A stretch of DNA of 64,000 bases from Neobacillus kokaensis. GTDB lineage: Bacteria; Bacillota; Bacilli; Bacillales; Cytobacillaceae. This document shows positions 16,726 through 25,541 of the stretch, piece after piece. The stretch is taken from positions 251,190 to 315,189 of the forward strand of contig NZ_BNDS01000001.1 in NCBI RefSeq assembly GCF_014656545.1, given 5' to 3'. Both the position numbers and the translations under genes were made by a program. Every line of letters begins with the position of its first letter. Within the stretch, counting starts at the first letter, position 1. The notes beneath the pieces were generated by a model. It was not told where the DNA came from and searched no databases. It saw only the letters and a program-made list of their open reading frames with translations.

Positions 16726-18198
16726 ATGAATAGTTCTATATCAGTTATAAAAAGAGAAAAACGGTTAATACTAGAAAACTATATATCGGATAGCCTGACA
16801 AGATATAATCCGCTTTTAGCATGTGATTCCGATGCAATTTACATAATGGACTTGGATGGTTTTTTTATCCCTTTAAATCCTGCATGTGAAACACTGTTTG
16901 GCTATGAAAAGGAACAATTCACAAAAATGACCTATATGAAGGTAGTTTCATTGGAGCATTTAGAGCGGGCATTATCTTTTTTTTATAAATCATTAGAAGG
17001 AAAGCTTGAAAACTTTGATTGCCAAATTACCCGCAGTGATGGAGAAATCCTTGATGTTAATATAACGAATTATCCTATTTTGATCAATGAAGAGATTGTT
17101 GGTGTTTATGGCGTTGCGAAAAATATTACTGAAATCAAACAAAAAAGAAAAATATTACTTGAAGAAATACGCCAGCGGGAAGAAACCTACAGGGAGATTG
17201 TAGAGCATTCTCCGGATGCAGTCATTATAGCAGGGAAAGACTTAATTCTCTTCGCCAATGATACAGCGGTAAATTTATTCGGTGCTGCCAGCAAAGATGA
17301 ACTAATTGGGAAGAATGTAATGAGTTTTCTCCATCCTTCTTATTTGGAGATTGCTAAAAAGAGAATACAGGACGTTGAAAACGGTCATCCGGTTAATTTT
17401 ATCGAAGAAAAGATTATCCGAAATGATGGTGAAATCATTGAGGTTGAAGTCAAATCAATCCCAACCATCTATCAAAATACTCCAGCTAGGCATATCATTG
17501 TACGGGATATTACGGAAAAGAAAAGAACACAAAAGTTACTGCTTGAATCTGAAAAGCTGACAGTTGCCGGTCAGCTAGCTGCCGGGATTGCTCATGAAAT
17601 TAGAAACCCATTGACGGCAATCAAAGGCTTTCTTCAGTTAATGGAAAGTAATGATGAGAAGAATAATTCGTATAAAGAAATTATTAATGCCGAAATGGAT
17701 CGAATAGAATTAATCTTAAGCGAATTATTAATGCTGGCAAAGCCACAGGAGTTAAAATTTAAAAAAACAAACTTAATTACAATTTTAGAACACGTAAAAG
17801 CTCTTATTGATACGCAAGCAAATTTAAATAATATCAAAGTCTCCATTCAATATAGATCCGAGATTCCGAAAGTAAGATGTGACGAAAATCAATTAAAGCA
17901 AGTATTTATTAATTTTCTGAAAAATTCAATTGAAGCGATGCCCGGCGGCGGAGAAATTACGATTATCGTCGAGCTCTGTGGAGTGGAATCCGTTCAAATT
18001 AGTTTCATTGATCAAGTGTGCGGTATTCCAAAAGAAGATTTAGAACGAATCGGCAAGCCTTTTTTTTCTACGAAAGAGGGAGGAACCGGATTGGGTTTGA
18101 TGATTAGTAAGCAGATTATTGAAAATCATCGGGGAAGTTTCCAGATTCTAAATAATCATAGAGGGGTAACTGTTAAGGTGACATTACCATTTTTATAA
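16726..18198 (+). CDS. PAS-PAS sensor histidine kinase, orphan
   Basis: The 490-residue protein has two PAS domains (about 25-140 and 155-270; D-L-D-G-F-F-I-P-L-N-P and HSPDAVIIAGKD mark their starts), a HisKA domain with GIAHEIRNPLTAIKGFLQLM (His290) and a HATPase_c domain with NFLKNSIEAMPGGG, DQVCGIP and GTGLGLMISKQII. There are no membrane segments, so it senses an internal signal. No response regulator lies nearby; orphan kinases of this shape in Bacillus usually feed the Spo0F-Spo0A sporulation phosphorelay. The G1 box is D-Q-V-C-G instead of D-N-G-x-G, within family variation. ATG follows GAGAGAG; an attenuator lies 35 bp upstream. Confidence 0.9.
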   Translation: MNSSISVIKREKRLILENYISDSLTRYNPLLACDSDAIYIMDLDGFFIPLNPACETLFGYEKEQFTKMTYMKVVSLEHLERALSFFYKSLEGKLENFDCQITRSDGEILDVNITNYPILINEEIVGVYGVAKNITEIKQKRKILLEEIRQREETYREIVEHSPDAVIIAGKDLILFANDTAVNLFGAASKDELIGKNVMSFLHPSYLEIAKKRIQDVENGHPVNFIEEKIIRNDGEIIEVEVKSIPTIYQNTPARHIIVRDITEKKRTQKLLLESEKLTVAGQLAAGIAHEIRNPLTAIKGFLQLMESNDEKNNSYKEIINAEMDRIELILSELLMLAKPQELKFKKTNLITILEHVKALIDTQANLNNIKVSIQYRSEIPKVRCDENQLKQVFINFLKNSIEAMPGGGEITIIVELCGVESVQISFIDQVCGIPKEDLERIGKPFFSTKEGGTGLGLMISKQIIENHRGSFQILNNHRGVTVKVTLPFL

Positions 18199-18208
18199 CT
18201 TATATTAA

Positions 18209-18242
18209 CGAACAGCAATTTTAAGCTGTTTGTTTTTTTTTT
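18209..18242 (+). terminator. Terminator of the sensor kinase gene
   Basis: AACAGC (18211-18216) pairs with GCTGTT (18225-18230), then TG and a run of ten T residues. Confidence 0.75.
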
Positions 18243-18273
18243 GAAATTTAGGAAAGTTGATAAATATCCATCG

Positions 18274-18298
18274 TTATCATTCTGCCAAATTATGATAA
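18274..18298. promoter_or_regulatory. Dyad upstream of the prolyl hydroxylase gene
   Basis: TTATCAT (18274-18280) and ATGATAA (18292-18298) form an inverted repeat with 11 bases between, 40 bp before the gene. The arms resemble half-sites of iron (Fur) or peroxide (PerR) boxes but the spacing is too long for either consensus, so the binding protein is not assigned. Confidence 0.35.
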
Positions 18299-18338
18299 AA
18301 TATTTTTTAGAAGGAATAAAAGGAGAGGGGATGATCGA

Positions 18339-19190
18339 ATGGAAAAAATAGCCCATATCTCAAGTGAATTAAAAGACTGGATCTTAAATACCCTCAAGTC
18401 AGGTGTTCATCCCGAGCAAATCGCCAATGCGATGATTAAAAAAGGTTTTGATCCAATATTTTCTTATAAAACCCTATTAAAATTGATGAATAATAATCCA
18501 ATTGAGACCGTAATCCGTGAGCCTCGTCCTTATTTATATGAAATACCTGAAATTTGTAAAAAAGGTACCATTATTTCGACATCGGACCGTGATATTAAAG
18601 TATTGATGAAAATTGAAAAACCTTTCATTGTTTATTTGGACAATGTATTAAGTGATGAAGAATGTGATAGATTAATAGAGATATCAATCAGTCGGTTAAA
18701 GCCGTCAAAGGTCGTTGATTCCGTTACGGGAGAGATTAAGACGGCATCAGGAAGGACAAGTTCAGGAACATATTATCAATTAAATGAGACAGCTTTAATT
18801 GGCAGGATTGAACAAAGATTAGCAGAATTAACAGATTTCCCGATTGAAAATGGGGAAGGGATGCAGGTGTTAAATTATAAAGTGGGCGAGGAATATAAAC
18901 CACATTTTGATTATTTTCCTGAAAACAAAATACAATTAAGTACCGGCGGCCAGCGTATTGGTACAGTATTAATGTATTTAAACAATGTTCAGGCGGGCGG
19001 TGAGACTATTTTTCCAAAGGCTGGGATATCAGTCACTCCCAAGAAAGGGTCAGCAGTCTTTTTCCACTATGGCAACAGTGAAGGGCAGGTAGACCGAATG
19101 TCGCTTCATAGCAGTATTCCGGTTGTTGAAGGGGAAAAGTGGGTTGCTACTAAATGGCTGAGGCAAAGTGAGATAGTAGAAAGATTTTAA
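18339..19190 (+). CDS. Prolyl 4-hydroxylase-like 2-oxoglutarate/Fe(II) dioxygenase
   Basis: The C-terminal 190 residues match Bacillus prolyl 4-hydroxylases: IVYLDNVLSDEECDRLIE, then H-F-D (His189, Asp191), late His257 and Lys267 that hold iron and 2-oxoglutarate, with VLMYLNNVQAGGETIFPK between. The enzyme would hydroxylate proline in a peptide or collagen-like protein. An N-terminal block of about 85 residues (helical, HISSELKDWILNTLKSGVHP) is not part of the usual 210-residue enzyme and may bind a partner or substrate; I do not recognise it. The gene has no operon partner. AGGAGAGGGG lies upstream of the ATG. Confidence 0.88.
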   Translation: MEKIAHISSELKDWILNTLKSGVHPEQIANAMIKKGFDPIFSYKTLLKLMNNNPIETVIREPRPYLYEIPEICKKGTIISTSDRDIKVLMKIEKPFIVYLDNVLSDEECDRLIEISISRLKPSKVVDSVTGEIKTASGRTSSGTYYQLNETALIGRIEQRLAELTDFPIENGEGMQVLNYKVGEEYKPHFDYFPENKIQLSTGGQRIGTVLMYLNNVQAGGETIFPKAGISVTPKKGSAVFFHYGNSEGQVDRMSLHSSIPVVEGEKWVATKWLRQSEIVERF

Positions 19191-19199
19191 CCACATATA

Positions 19200-19228
19200 T
19201 TGACTAATAGTAGATTTTGTGATATTAA
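19200..19228 (+). promoter_or_regulatory. SigA-type promoter of htpG
   Basis: TTGACT (19200-19205), 17 bases, TATTAA (19223-19228). Transcription should begin near 19235, so the CIRCE element lies at the very start of the mRNA. A second possible pair, TTGATT (19268) and TATAAT (19292) with 18 bases between, lies downstream of CIRCE. Confidence 0.6.
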
Positions 19229-19236
19229 AATAATTG

Positions 19237-19263
19237 TTAGCACTCTCAATGGATGAGTGCTAA
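19237..19263. promoter_or_regulatory. CIRCE operator (HrcA site)
   Basis: TTAGCACTC-N9-GAGTGCTAA is a perfect match to the CIRCE heat-shock element bound by HrcA. In B. subtilis it controls groESL and the dnaK operon, whereas htpG there is reported as independent of HrcA. Here it is placed to repress htpG. Confidence 0.95.
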
Positions 19264-19328
19264 TAGTTTGATTAGCCCCCTTTCTAACGATTATAATGAC
19301 AGTGTCAAAAATTGAAGGAGAGATCACT

Positions 19329-21209
19329 ATGGAAACCAAGCAGTTTAAAGCAGAGTCCAAGAGGATATTGGACATGATGATTCATTCTATTTATACCCAT
19401 CATGAAATCTTTTTACGAGAGTTAATCTCAAACGCGAGTGATGCCATTGACAAAATTTACTACAAGGCGCTAACTGACGAATCATTAACATTCGATAAAG
19501 ACAACTATTACATAAAGGTAACCGCAGATAAAGAGAAAAGAATATTAAAGATCTGCGATACTGGTATAGGTATGTCGAGAGAAGAGCTGGAGAATAATCT
19601 TGGTACGATTGCAAAGAGCGGCTCTTTAGCGTTCAAAAACGAAAATGAATTGAAAGATGGCTATGATATTATCGGTCAATTTGGTGTCGGCTTTTATTCG
19701 GCATTTATGGTGGCTGATACAGTAACGGTAATCAGTAAAGCATTAGGAAGCGATGAAGCCTATAAGTGGGAGTCTAAGGGTGCAGATGGTTATACGATTT
19801 CCCATTGTGAAAAGGATGCTGTCGGAACAGATATCATTTTGACCATTAAGGAAAATACGGAAGATGAGAATTATGATGAATTCCTAGAGGAGTACCGCTT
19901 AAAAGACATCATTAAAAAGTATTCTGACTTCATTCGTTATCCCATTAAAATGGATGTGACCTCCAGTAAGTTAAAAGAGGGCAGCGAGAATGAATACGAG
20001 GAAATTGTTGAAGAAAAAGTTATTAACAGCATGGTGCCAATTTGGCGTAAAAATAAAAAAGAGCTGACCCAGCAAGATTATGATAACTTCTATGCGGAAA
20101 AGCGCTATGGCTTTGACAAGCCGCTAAAATCTGTTCACATCAGTGTGGATGGGGCTGTACGATATAACGCAATTCTTTATATTCCGGAAAAAATTCCATT
20201 TGACTATTATTCACCAGAGTTTGAGAAGGGGTTAGAGCTTTATTCCAGCGGTGTTTTAATTATGAATAAATGTGCTGACCTGCTTCCTGATTACTTCAGC
20301 TTTGTGAAGGGAATGGTGGATTCCGAGGATTTATCGTTAAACATCTCTAGAGAAATGCTGCAGCATGACCGTCAATTAAAGCTGATTGCAAAAAATATCA
20401 ACAAAAAAATCAAAAGTGAATTGCAAAGCCTTTTGAAAAATGAACGAGAAAAGTATGTGGAATTCTACAATTCATTTGGACGCCAATTAAAATTTGGGGT
20501 TTACAGTGACTTCGGCACTCATAAAGAGGAACTGCAGGATCTGCTGATGTTCTATTCATCTATAGAGAAAAAGCTCGTTACCTTAGAAGAATATGTCTCC
20601 AGAATGCCGGAGGATCAAAAATATATTTACTATGCTGTCGGCGAAACAAACGAAAGAATCGAGAAGCTGCCGCAAACTGAATTGGTGGCGGATAAGGGCT
20701 ATGAGATTCTTTATTTCACCGATGATATTGACGAATTTGCAATTAAAATGATTATGAGCTATCAAGAAAAAGAATTTAAGTCAGTATCAAGCGGGGACTT
20801 GGGTATTGAGGCAGAGGAAACCGGAAAGGAAACGGCCGCTGAAGAAGCCGAGAATAAAGATCTGTTTGAAGCAATGAAGGCAGCTCTAGGTGATAAAGTA
20901 AAGGCAGTCAGAGTTTCCAAACGATTAAAATCCCATCCAGTATGTTTAACCTCTGACGGAGAGGTCTCCATTGAAATGGAAAAAGTATTGAATGCAATGC
21001 CAAATAATCAGAACGTTAAGGCAGACAAGGTGCTGGAAATAAACGTCCAGCATGAAGTATTCCAATCATTGAAAGCTGCTTTTGCAAACGACAAAGAAAA
21101 GCTGGAACTATACACCAGCCTGCTATACAACCAAGCACTGCTAATCGAAGGTCTCCCAATCGAAGACCCAGTCGAATTTACTAACAATATCTGTAAAGTA
21201 ATGGCGTAA
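19329..21209 (+). CDS. htpG: Molecular chaperone HtpG (Hsp90)
   Basis: The 626-residue protein is bacterial Hsp90: the GHKL ATPase domain with [23 protein letters not shown], and [15 protein letters not shown], the middle domain, and the C-terminal dimer domain ending NNICKVMA. Length equals that of B. subtilis HtpG. ATG at 19329 ([12 protein letters not shown]) is used rather than an upstream in-frame ATG because GAAGGAGAG sits just before it and the family starts at this residue. It helps fold client proteins during stress. The CIRCE site upstream places it in the HrcA regulon. Confidence 0.96.
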   Translation: METKQFKAESKRILDMMIHSIYTHHEIFLRELISNASDAIDKIYYKALTDESLTFDKDNYYIKVTADKEKRILKICDTGIGMSREELENNLGTIAKSGSLAFKNENELKDGYDIIGQFGVGFYSAFMVADTVTVISKALGSDEAYKWESKGADGYTISHCEKDAVGTDIILTIKENTEDENYDEFLEEYRLKDIIKKYSDFIRYPIKMDVTSSKLKEGSENEYEEIVEEKVINSMVPIWRKNKKELTQQDYDNFYAEKRYGFDKPLKSVHISVDGAVRYNAILYIPEKIPFDYYSPEFEKGLELYSSGVLIMNKCADLLPDYFSFVKGMVDSEDLSLNISREMLQHDRQLKLIAKNINKKIKSELQSLLKNEREKYVEFYNSFGRQLKFGVYSDFGTHKEELQDLLMFYSSIEKKLVTLEEYVSRMPEDQKYIYYAVGETNERIEKLPQTELVADKGYEILYFTDDIDEFAIKMIMSYQEKEFKSVSSGDLGIEAEETGKETAAEEAENKDLFEAMKAALGDKVKAVRVSKRLKSHPVCLTSDGEVSIEMEKVLNAMPNNQNVKADKVLEINVQHEVFQSLKAAFANDKEKLELYTSLLYNQALLIEGLPIEDPVEFTNNICKVMA

Positions 21210-21222
21210 GTCAGTATATCGG

Positions 21223-21299
21223 GTGTCAGGCACCAAGAAAAGCGGAAGCGCCTAGGCGCTGAAGCTGGACATGTGAAAAATTCACATGGTGCCTGACAC
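21223..21299. repeat. Dispersed hairpin repeat, copy 1
   Basis: GTGTCAGGCACC (21223-21234) and GGTGCCTGACAC (21288-21299) are perfect inverted arms. Between them lie AGCGCCTAGGCGCT (21247-21260, a 14-bp palindrome) and ATGTGAA/TTCACAT (21271-21287). The GCGGAAGCGCC core resembles an intergenic repeat widespread in Bacillus genomes. It separates the convergent htpG and MBL genes and could end both transcripts. A related copy is at 30396-30427. Confidence 0.8.
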
Positions 21300-21312
21300 T
21301 CTTTGTTTTTTG

Positions 21313-22158
21313 TTATATATATTTTCCGTAATCTGGAATAGCGACTTTGTCAAATTGATTCGCTAATTTTTGCAGACCGTTTGATAAGTGGTCTCCTGAC
21401 ATGGGGACACCATGGCCAGTAATGGCAGCGGAAGGTTTTAATTCTTCCAGTCTTTTGACTGATTCCCAGGCCGCATGCCAGTCTGTTGTAAAGTATCTTG
21501 GCGGGCCGTTAATTTCTTCTTCTTGAATTAAGACTTTATACAGTGCATCCTGTCTGACAGTCACAAACGCATCACCGGCAATTAACACTCGGTCACTATC
21601 TCTAAAGAATGAGACGTGTCCTGGTGAATGCCCTGGTGTATGAATCCAGCGAAATTCAGGCAAAAATGGAATGCTTCCATCAGAAGGGAGTGCCTGAACT
21701 GATTCTCCCAAATTAATTGGTTCATTAGGGAACATCGCCGACATCTTGGCAACCATTCCTCCTTCTACAGTTGGGTCCGGTTCCAGATAGCTAGTTTTCC
21801 CTGTTAGGAAAGGTAGTTCCTGTTCATGGGCGTAAACTGGAACCTGCCAATGCTCAACTAACTCGATAATGGCTCCTACATGGTCAAAATGTCCATGGGT
21901 CAGCAGAATCGCTTTTGGCCGGCTGCCCTCTCCGAAGCGTTCTTCAGTTAAAGAAATAATATCGTCTGCTGAACCTTGCATCCCGGCATCAATTAATACA
22001 AATTCATTTGACTTCGGCGCACCAATTAAACCAATATTTACAATTTGTATAGTATGGCAATATACATCCGGAGCAACAGTTACCCCAACACCGCTTCCAA
22101 TTGAGGTAGCCGGAATAAATTTATAATCACTTCCATAAGACATTTCTTGATCCATCAT
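21313..22158 (-). CDS. MBL-fold metallohydrolase
   Basis: The 281-residue soluble protein has the metallo-beta-lactamase fold metal motif LLTHGHFDHVG (H-x-H-x-D-H), HTPGHSPGHVSF for the next histidine, LIAGDAF for the bridging aspartate and ITGHGVPM for the last histidine. It is close in pattern to glyoxalase-II-like and quorum-lactonase-like enzymes of Bacillus, but no feature fixes the substrate. It is divergent from the YvgN aldo-keto reductase gene across a 160-bp region with two dyads, so both might respond to a reactive aldehyde or quinone signal. Confidence 0.85.
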   Translation of the reverse strand: MMDQEMSYGSDYKFIPATSIGSGVGVTVAPDVYCHTIQIVNIGLIGAPKSNEFVLIDAGMQGSADDIISLTEERFGEGSRPKAILLTHGHFDHVGAIIELVEHWQVPVYAHEQELPFLTGKTSYLEPDPTVEGGMVAKMSAMFPNEPINLGESVQALPSDGSIPFLPEFRWIHTPGHSPGHVSFFRDSDRVLIAGDAFVTVRQDALYKVLIQEEEINGPPRYFTTDWHAAWESVKRLEELKPSAAITGHGVPMSGDHLSNGLQKLANQFDKVAIPDYGKYI

Positions 22159-22191
22159 ACAGACTCCTTGTTATTGTTTTTAATTAGGGAA

Positions 22192-22260
22192 TAGTTTACT
22201 TCCTTTTCCACTATTTATTCAGGAAAGTAAACTAACAATCCAATAGGTTTCCGATTGGAT
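22192..22260. promoter_or_regulatory. Two dyads in the MBL/yvgN divergent region
   Basis: TAGTTTACTT (22192-22201) and AAGTAAACTA (22225-22234) are perfect 10-bp arms 23 bp apart; ATCCAAT (22238-22244) and ATTGGAT (22254-22260) form a second dyad. The first resembles sites of DUF24/HxlR-type redox regulators (G-T-T-T-A-C-T-T arms), but the binding protein is not assigned. Confidence 0.45.
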
Positions 22261-22318
22261 AGATTTTTAAATTTAATGTAGTATAAATATAGGTAAAAAA
22301 TAGAAAGGGGATAGAAAA

Positions 22319-23161
22319 ATGCCAACAAGTTTAACGGATATAACCACATTACATAATGGTGTACAAATGCCTTGGTTTGGCCTGGGTGTTTTTAAAGTAC
22401 AAGAGGGTTCAGAAGTAATTGAATCCGTAAAAGCAGCGATTAAAAACGGTTACCGCAGCATCGATACTGCAGCAGTGTATAAAAATGAAGAAGGTGTAGG
22501 TAAAGGGATTCTAGAATCAGGGGTTCCTAGAGAAGAATTGTTTATTACTTCAAAGGTCTGGAATTCTGATCAGGGCTATCAATCCACTCTTGAGGCTTTC
22601 GAAACAAGCTTACAAAAACTAGGCTTAGACTATTTAGATTTATATTTAATTCATTGGCCAGGGAAAAATAAATATAAAGAGACTTGGAAAGCACTTGAAA
22701 AGCTTTATAAAGATGGCCGTGTACGGGCAATAGGGGTAAGTAATTTTAAAGTTCATCATTTAGAAGAACTGATTAAGGATTGTGAAATCAAGCCAATGGT
22801 TAACCAAGTGGAATATCATCCACACTTAACTCAAAAGGAACTGCTTGTATTCTGTCAAAAAGAAGGGATTCAGCTTGAGGCATGGTCACCGCTAAAGCAA
22901 GGACAAATTCTATCAGATCCTATTATTAATCAACTTGCTGAAAAATATGGCAAATCAGCTGCCCAAATTGTTCTGCGCTGGGATTTACAATCAAAAGTTG
23001 TGACAATACCAAAATCCATTAAAGAGCAGCGAATCATTGAAAATGCAAATGTTTTTGATTTTGAATTAACGAATGAAGAGATGCAAACCATTGATGGTTT
23101 GAACAAAGATGAACGTGTTGGTCCAGATCCGGATGATTTTATGGCCGGATTTACTGAATAG
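22319..23161 (+). CDS. yvgN: Aldo-keto reductase, glyoxal reductase YvgN type
   Basis: The 280-residue protein closely follows B. subtilis YvgN, which reduces glyoxal and methylglyoxal with NADPH. It starts MPTSLTDITTLHNGVQMPWF, has the catalytic Asp-Tyr pair in RSIDTAAVYKNEEGVG, the lysine of FITSKVW, the histidine of LYLIHWPG, and the NADPH-binding IPKSIKEQRIIENANVFDF. GAAAGGGG precedes ATG. It works in the cytoplasm against reactive carbonyls. It is transcribed alone and ended by a strong terminator. Confidence 0.93.
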   Translation: MPTSLTDITTLHNGVQMPWFGLGVFKVQEGSEVIESVKAAIKNGYRSIDTAAVYKNEEGVGKGILESGVPREELFITSKVWNSDQGYQSTLEAFETSLQKLGLDYLDLYLIHWPGKNKYKETWKALEKLYKDGRVRAIGVSNFKVHHLEELIKDCEIKPMVNQVEYHPHLTQKELLVFCQKEGIQLEAWSPLKQGQILSDPIINQLAEKYGKSAAQIVLRWDLQSKVVTIPKSIKEQRIIENANVFDFELTNEEMQTIDGLNKDERVGPDPDDFMAGFTE

Positions 23162-23171
23162 AACCAAATCT

Positions 23172-23202
23172 AGCGAACAGTCCATACTGTTCGCTGTTTT
23201 TT
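23172..23202 (+). terminator. Terminator of yvgN
   Basis: AGCGAACAGT (23172-23181) and ACTGTTCGCT (23186-23195) form a perfect 10-bp stem with a 4-base loop, followed by GTTTTTT. Confidence 0.92.
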
Positions 23203-23329
23203 GTGTCAAATAACATGAACTCAGGTTCATATTTAGTGAAAAAAATGGTAAAATTACTTTAAGGACAAATAATTAGTTGGAAAAACTACAAACTAAGATT
23301 CAGCAGAGTCAAAAATAAAGGGTGATTTT

Positions 23330-24223
23330 GTGACAGAACAAACAGAACAATTAATGGCAGCCATTAAACATCGCAAACTGCCTTTATCAAAAGTTATTCT
23401 ACGTATTATTGGTATTACAGTTGGTGCTATTTTAATGGCAACAGGGCTTGAAATATTCTTAGTTCCTAATAACGTTATTGATGGCGGTATCACAGGTATT
23501 TCTATTATGATTTCATATATTTCCGGTTGGAAACTAGGAATTTTCCTCTTTATCTTAAATATGCCATTTGTTTATTTGGGCTATAAACAAATGGGGAAAA
23601 CTTTTGCCTTTTCAACTATTTATGGAATTATCGTCTTATCGATTTTTACCGCTATATTTCATCCAATTCCACCTTTTACAGATGATATTCTTCTAGCCAC
23701 TGTTTTTGGAGGAATGGTTTTAGGTATTGGGGTTGGGTTAGTTATTCGTAATGGCGGTGCCTTAGATGGAACAGAAATATTAGCGATAGTAATTAATAAT
23801 AAGGTTCCTTTTTCAGTCGGACAAATTATTATGATTATGAACATCTTTATTTTAGGTACTGCAGGCTTCGTTTTTAGCTGGGACAGGGCGATGTACTCAC
23901 TTCTCGCTTATGTTATTGCATCAAAAGCGATTGACGGAATAGTTGCAGGGCTAGAAGGATCTAAATCAGTTTGGATTATTAGTGATGTTGCTGAAGAAAT
24001 TGGTGATGCCGTTAATGCTCGCTTGGGCCGGGGAGTTACGTACCTGAAAGGAGAAGGTGCTTTTACCGGTGATACTAAGAAGGTTATTTTTAGTATCATT
24101 ACACGGCTCGAAGAATCGAAATTAACGACAATTGTTGAAGAAATTGACCCTTCAGCATTTTTAGCGATTGCCGATATTTCGGAAGTTCGTGGAGGGCGTT
24201 TTAAGAAGAAGGGAATTCATTAG
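23330..24223 (+). CDS. YitT-family membrane protein with DUF2179 domain
   Basis: The 297-residue protein has five to six membrane segments in its first 200 residues (GAILMATGLEIFLVPNNVIDGGITGISIM, GGMVLGIGVGLVIRNGGALDGTEILAI are the YitT signatures) and a soluble C-terminal DUF2179 domain, about 210-290, with GRGVTYLKGEGAFTGDTKKVIF. The family is common in Firmicutes with several copies per genome; function is not established, transport is suspected. The start is GTG behind AAAGGGTG. It is a longer relative of the YitE-like protein at 15354-15971. Confidence 0.87.
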   Translation: MTEQTEQLMAAIKHRKLPLSKVILRIIGITVGAILMATGLEIFLVPNNVIDGGITGISIMISYISGWKLGIFLFILNMPFVYLGYKQMGKTFAFSTIYGIIVLSIFTAIFHPIPPFTDDILLATVFGGMVLGIGVGLVIRNGGALDGTEILAIVINNKVPFSVGQIIMIMNIFILGTAGFVFSWDRAMYSLLAYVIASKAIDGIVAGLEGSKSVWIISDVAEEIGDAVNARLGRGVTYLKGEGAFTGDTKKVIFSIITRLEESKLTTIVEEIDPSAFLAIADISEVRGGRFKKKGIH

Positions 24224-24229
24224 TAAATA

Positions 24230-24269
24230 AAAGGAGGGTCTCTGTCTTTTTCGACAGAGACCCCTTTTA
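24230..24269. terminator. Bidirectional terminator
   Basis: GGGTCTCTGTC (24236-24246) and GACAGAGACCC (24253-24263) are perfect arms flanked by AAAAGGA and CTTTT, serving both the YitT-family gene and the convergent MFS gene. Confidence 0.92.
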
Positions 24270-25511
24270 TTAATGTCCAGCCTCGGCTTGGTCAACGTGC
24301 TGGATATGACGGGTATTTACCCAAATAAAGATAACCGCTAGAAGGACAAATCCTGCTCCGGTAATGAAAGGAACTGAGGGATTAAAAATTTCTGCTAAAC
24401 GGCCAGCAAAATAGGGTGCAATTGCTCCGCCAATGAATCGAAGGAAGCTATAGGCGGCGGAAGCAGTAGAACGTTCCACAGGTGCTGAATTCATAACAGC
24501 GGTTGTAATAAGTGTATTATTATTACCTAATAGTGCACCGGCGATAATAACAGATGCAATTACGACCCATTGCTGCTCCGTCCAGATTCCCATTGCAAGG
24601 AGTACTAAGGCAAATAAAATCAGCATTGTACACATTGATTTAATTGTACCAAACCGCTCTTGAAGTTTAGGTGCCATGAAAACAGAGGTGACGGCTAAAA
24701 GAATACCCCATCCCAGAAAGACAAAGCCCAATCCATGTTCATCTAACCCCATCACGAATGGTGCATAGGCAAGTAAAGTAAAGAAGCCAAAGTTATATAG
24801 TGCTGCAGCAATCCCGAATACTAGCAAAGAACGATGTTTTAAGGCTCGGAAGGGATCCATTAAGGATGTTTTAACCTTATTATTATTCTGGTTTGTAGCT
24901 TTTGGCATTAATAGTAAAAGCCCAAAAAAGGCAACGACCATTAGTACTGCGACGCCTAGAAATGGACCTCTCCAAGACATAGCACCTAACCAGCCGCCAA
25001 GAAGCGGACCTACAGAGATTCCAAGTCCAATTGCTGCTTCATACAGAATAATTGCTTTTGCAGTTCCACCAGTAGATAGTGAAACAATTGCGGCTAAAGC
25101 AGTCGCCACAAAAAGTGCGTTACCTAAACCCCAGCCTCCTCGGAGACTGACAAGTGTCCAAATTCCATTTGATAATCCACCAAGTGCAGAAAAGACAGCA
25201 ATGATAATAATACCTGCAATTAATGTCCATTTAATCCCAAGTCTTGATGAAATCATCCCTGTAATCAGCATTGCCACAGCCATGACGGCATTATAGCTGG
25301 TAAAAAGCAAAGTTACCTGGCTCTGGGAAGCATTTAATTGTTTAGCAATCGCAGGTAAAATCGGGTCAACTAATCCTAGTCCCATAAAGGCAATAATACA
25401 GGCGAAAAATACGGCCCATACGGATCTGGGCTGATTAAGAATACTTGATTGTCCGAGAGTCAAATCATTCGCATTTTGAGATGATGTTACAGACTGTGAT
25501 GTTGATGCCAT
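24270..25511 (-). CDS. MFS transporter (DHA1 type)
   Basis: The 413-residue protein has a hydrophilic Ser/Gln-rich N-terminus of about 30 residues and then twelve membrane helices of the drug:proton antiporter type: GLVDPILPAIAKQLNAS in helix 1, the loop motif GMISSRLGIKW, LRGGWGLGNALFVATALAAI, and EAAIGLGISVGPLLGGWLG (motif C of exporters). AAAGGGG precedes ATG. It forms a likely two-gene unit with the CBS-domain gene 30 bp upstream, divergent from a MarR regulator, so it is probably an efflux pump under MarR control. Confidence 0.87.
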   Translation of the reverse strand: MASTSQSVTSSQNANDLTLGQSSILNQPRSVWAVFFACIIAFMGLGLVDPILPAIAKQLNASQSQVTLLFTSYNAVMAVAMLITGMISSRLGIKWTLIAGIIIIAVFSALGGLSNGIWTLVSLRGGWGLGNALFVATALAAIVSLSTGGTAKAIILYEAAIGLGISVGPLLGGWLGAMSWRGPFLGVAVLMVVAFFGLLLLMPKATNQNNNKVKTSLMDPFRALKHRSLLVFGIAAALYNFGFFTLLAYAPFVMGLDEHGLGFVFLGWGILLAVTSVFMAPKLQERFGTIKSMCTMLILFALVLLAMGIWTEQQWVVIASVIIAGALLGNNNTLITTAVMNSAPVERSTASAAYSFLRFIGGAIAPYFAGRLAEIFNPSVPFITGAGFVLLAVIFIWVNTRHIQHVDQAEAGH

Positions 25512-25541
25512 ATAAATTTCCCCTTTGTGTAAAATTTTTTC

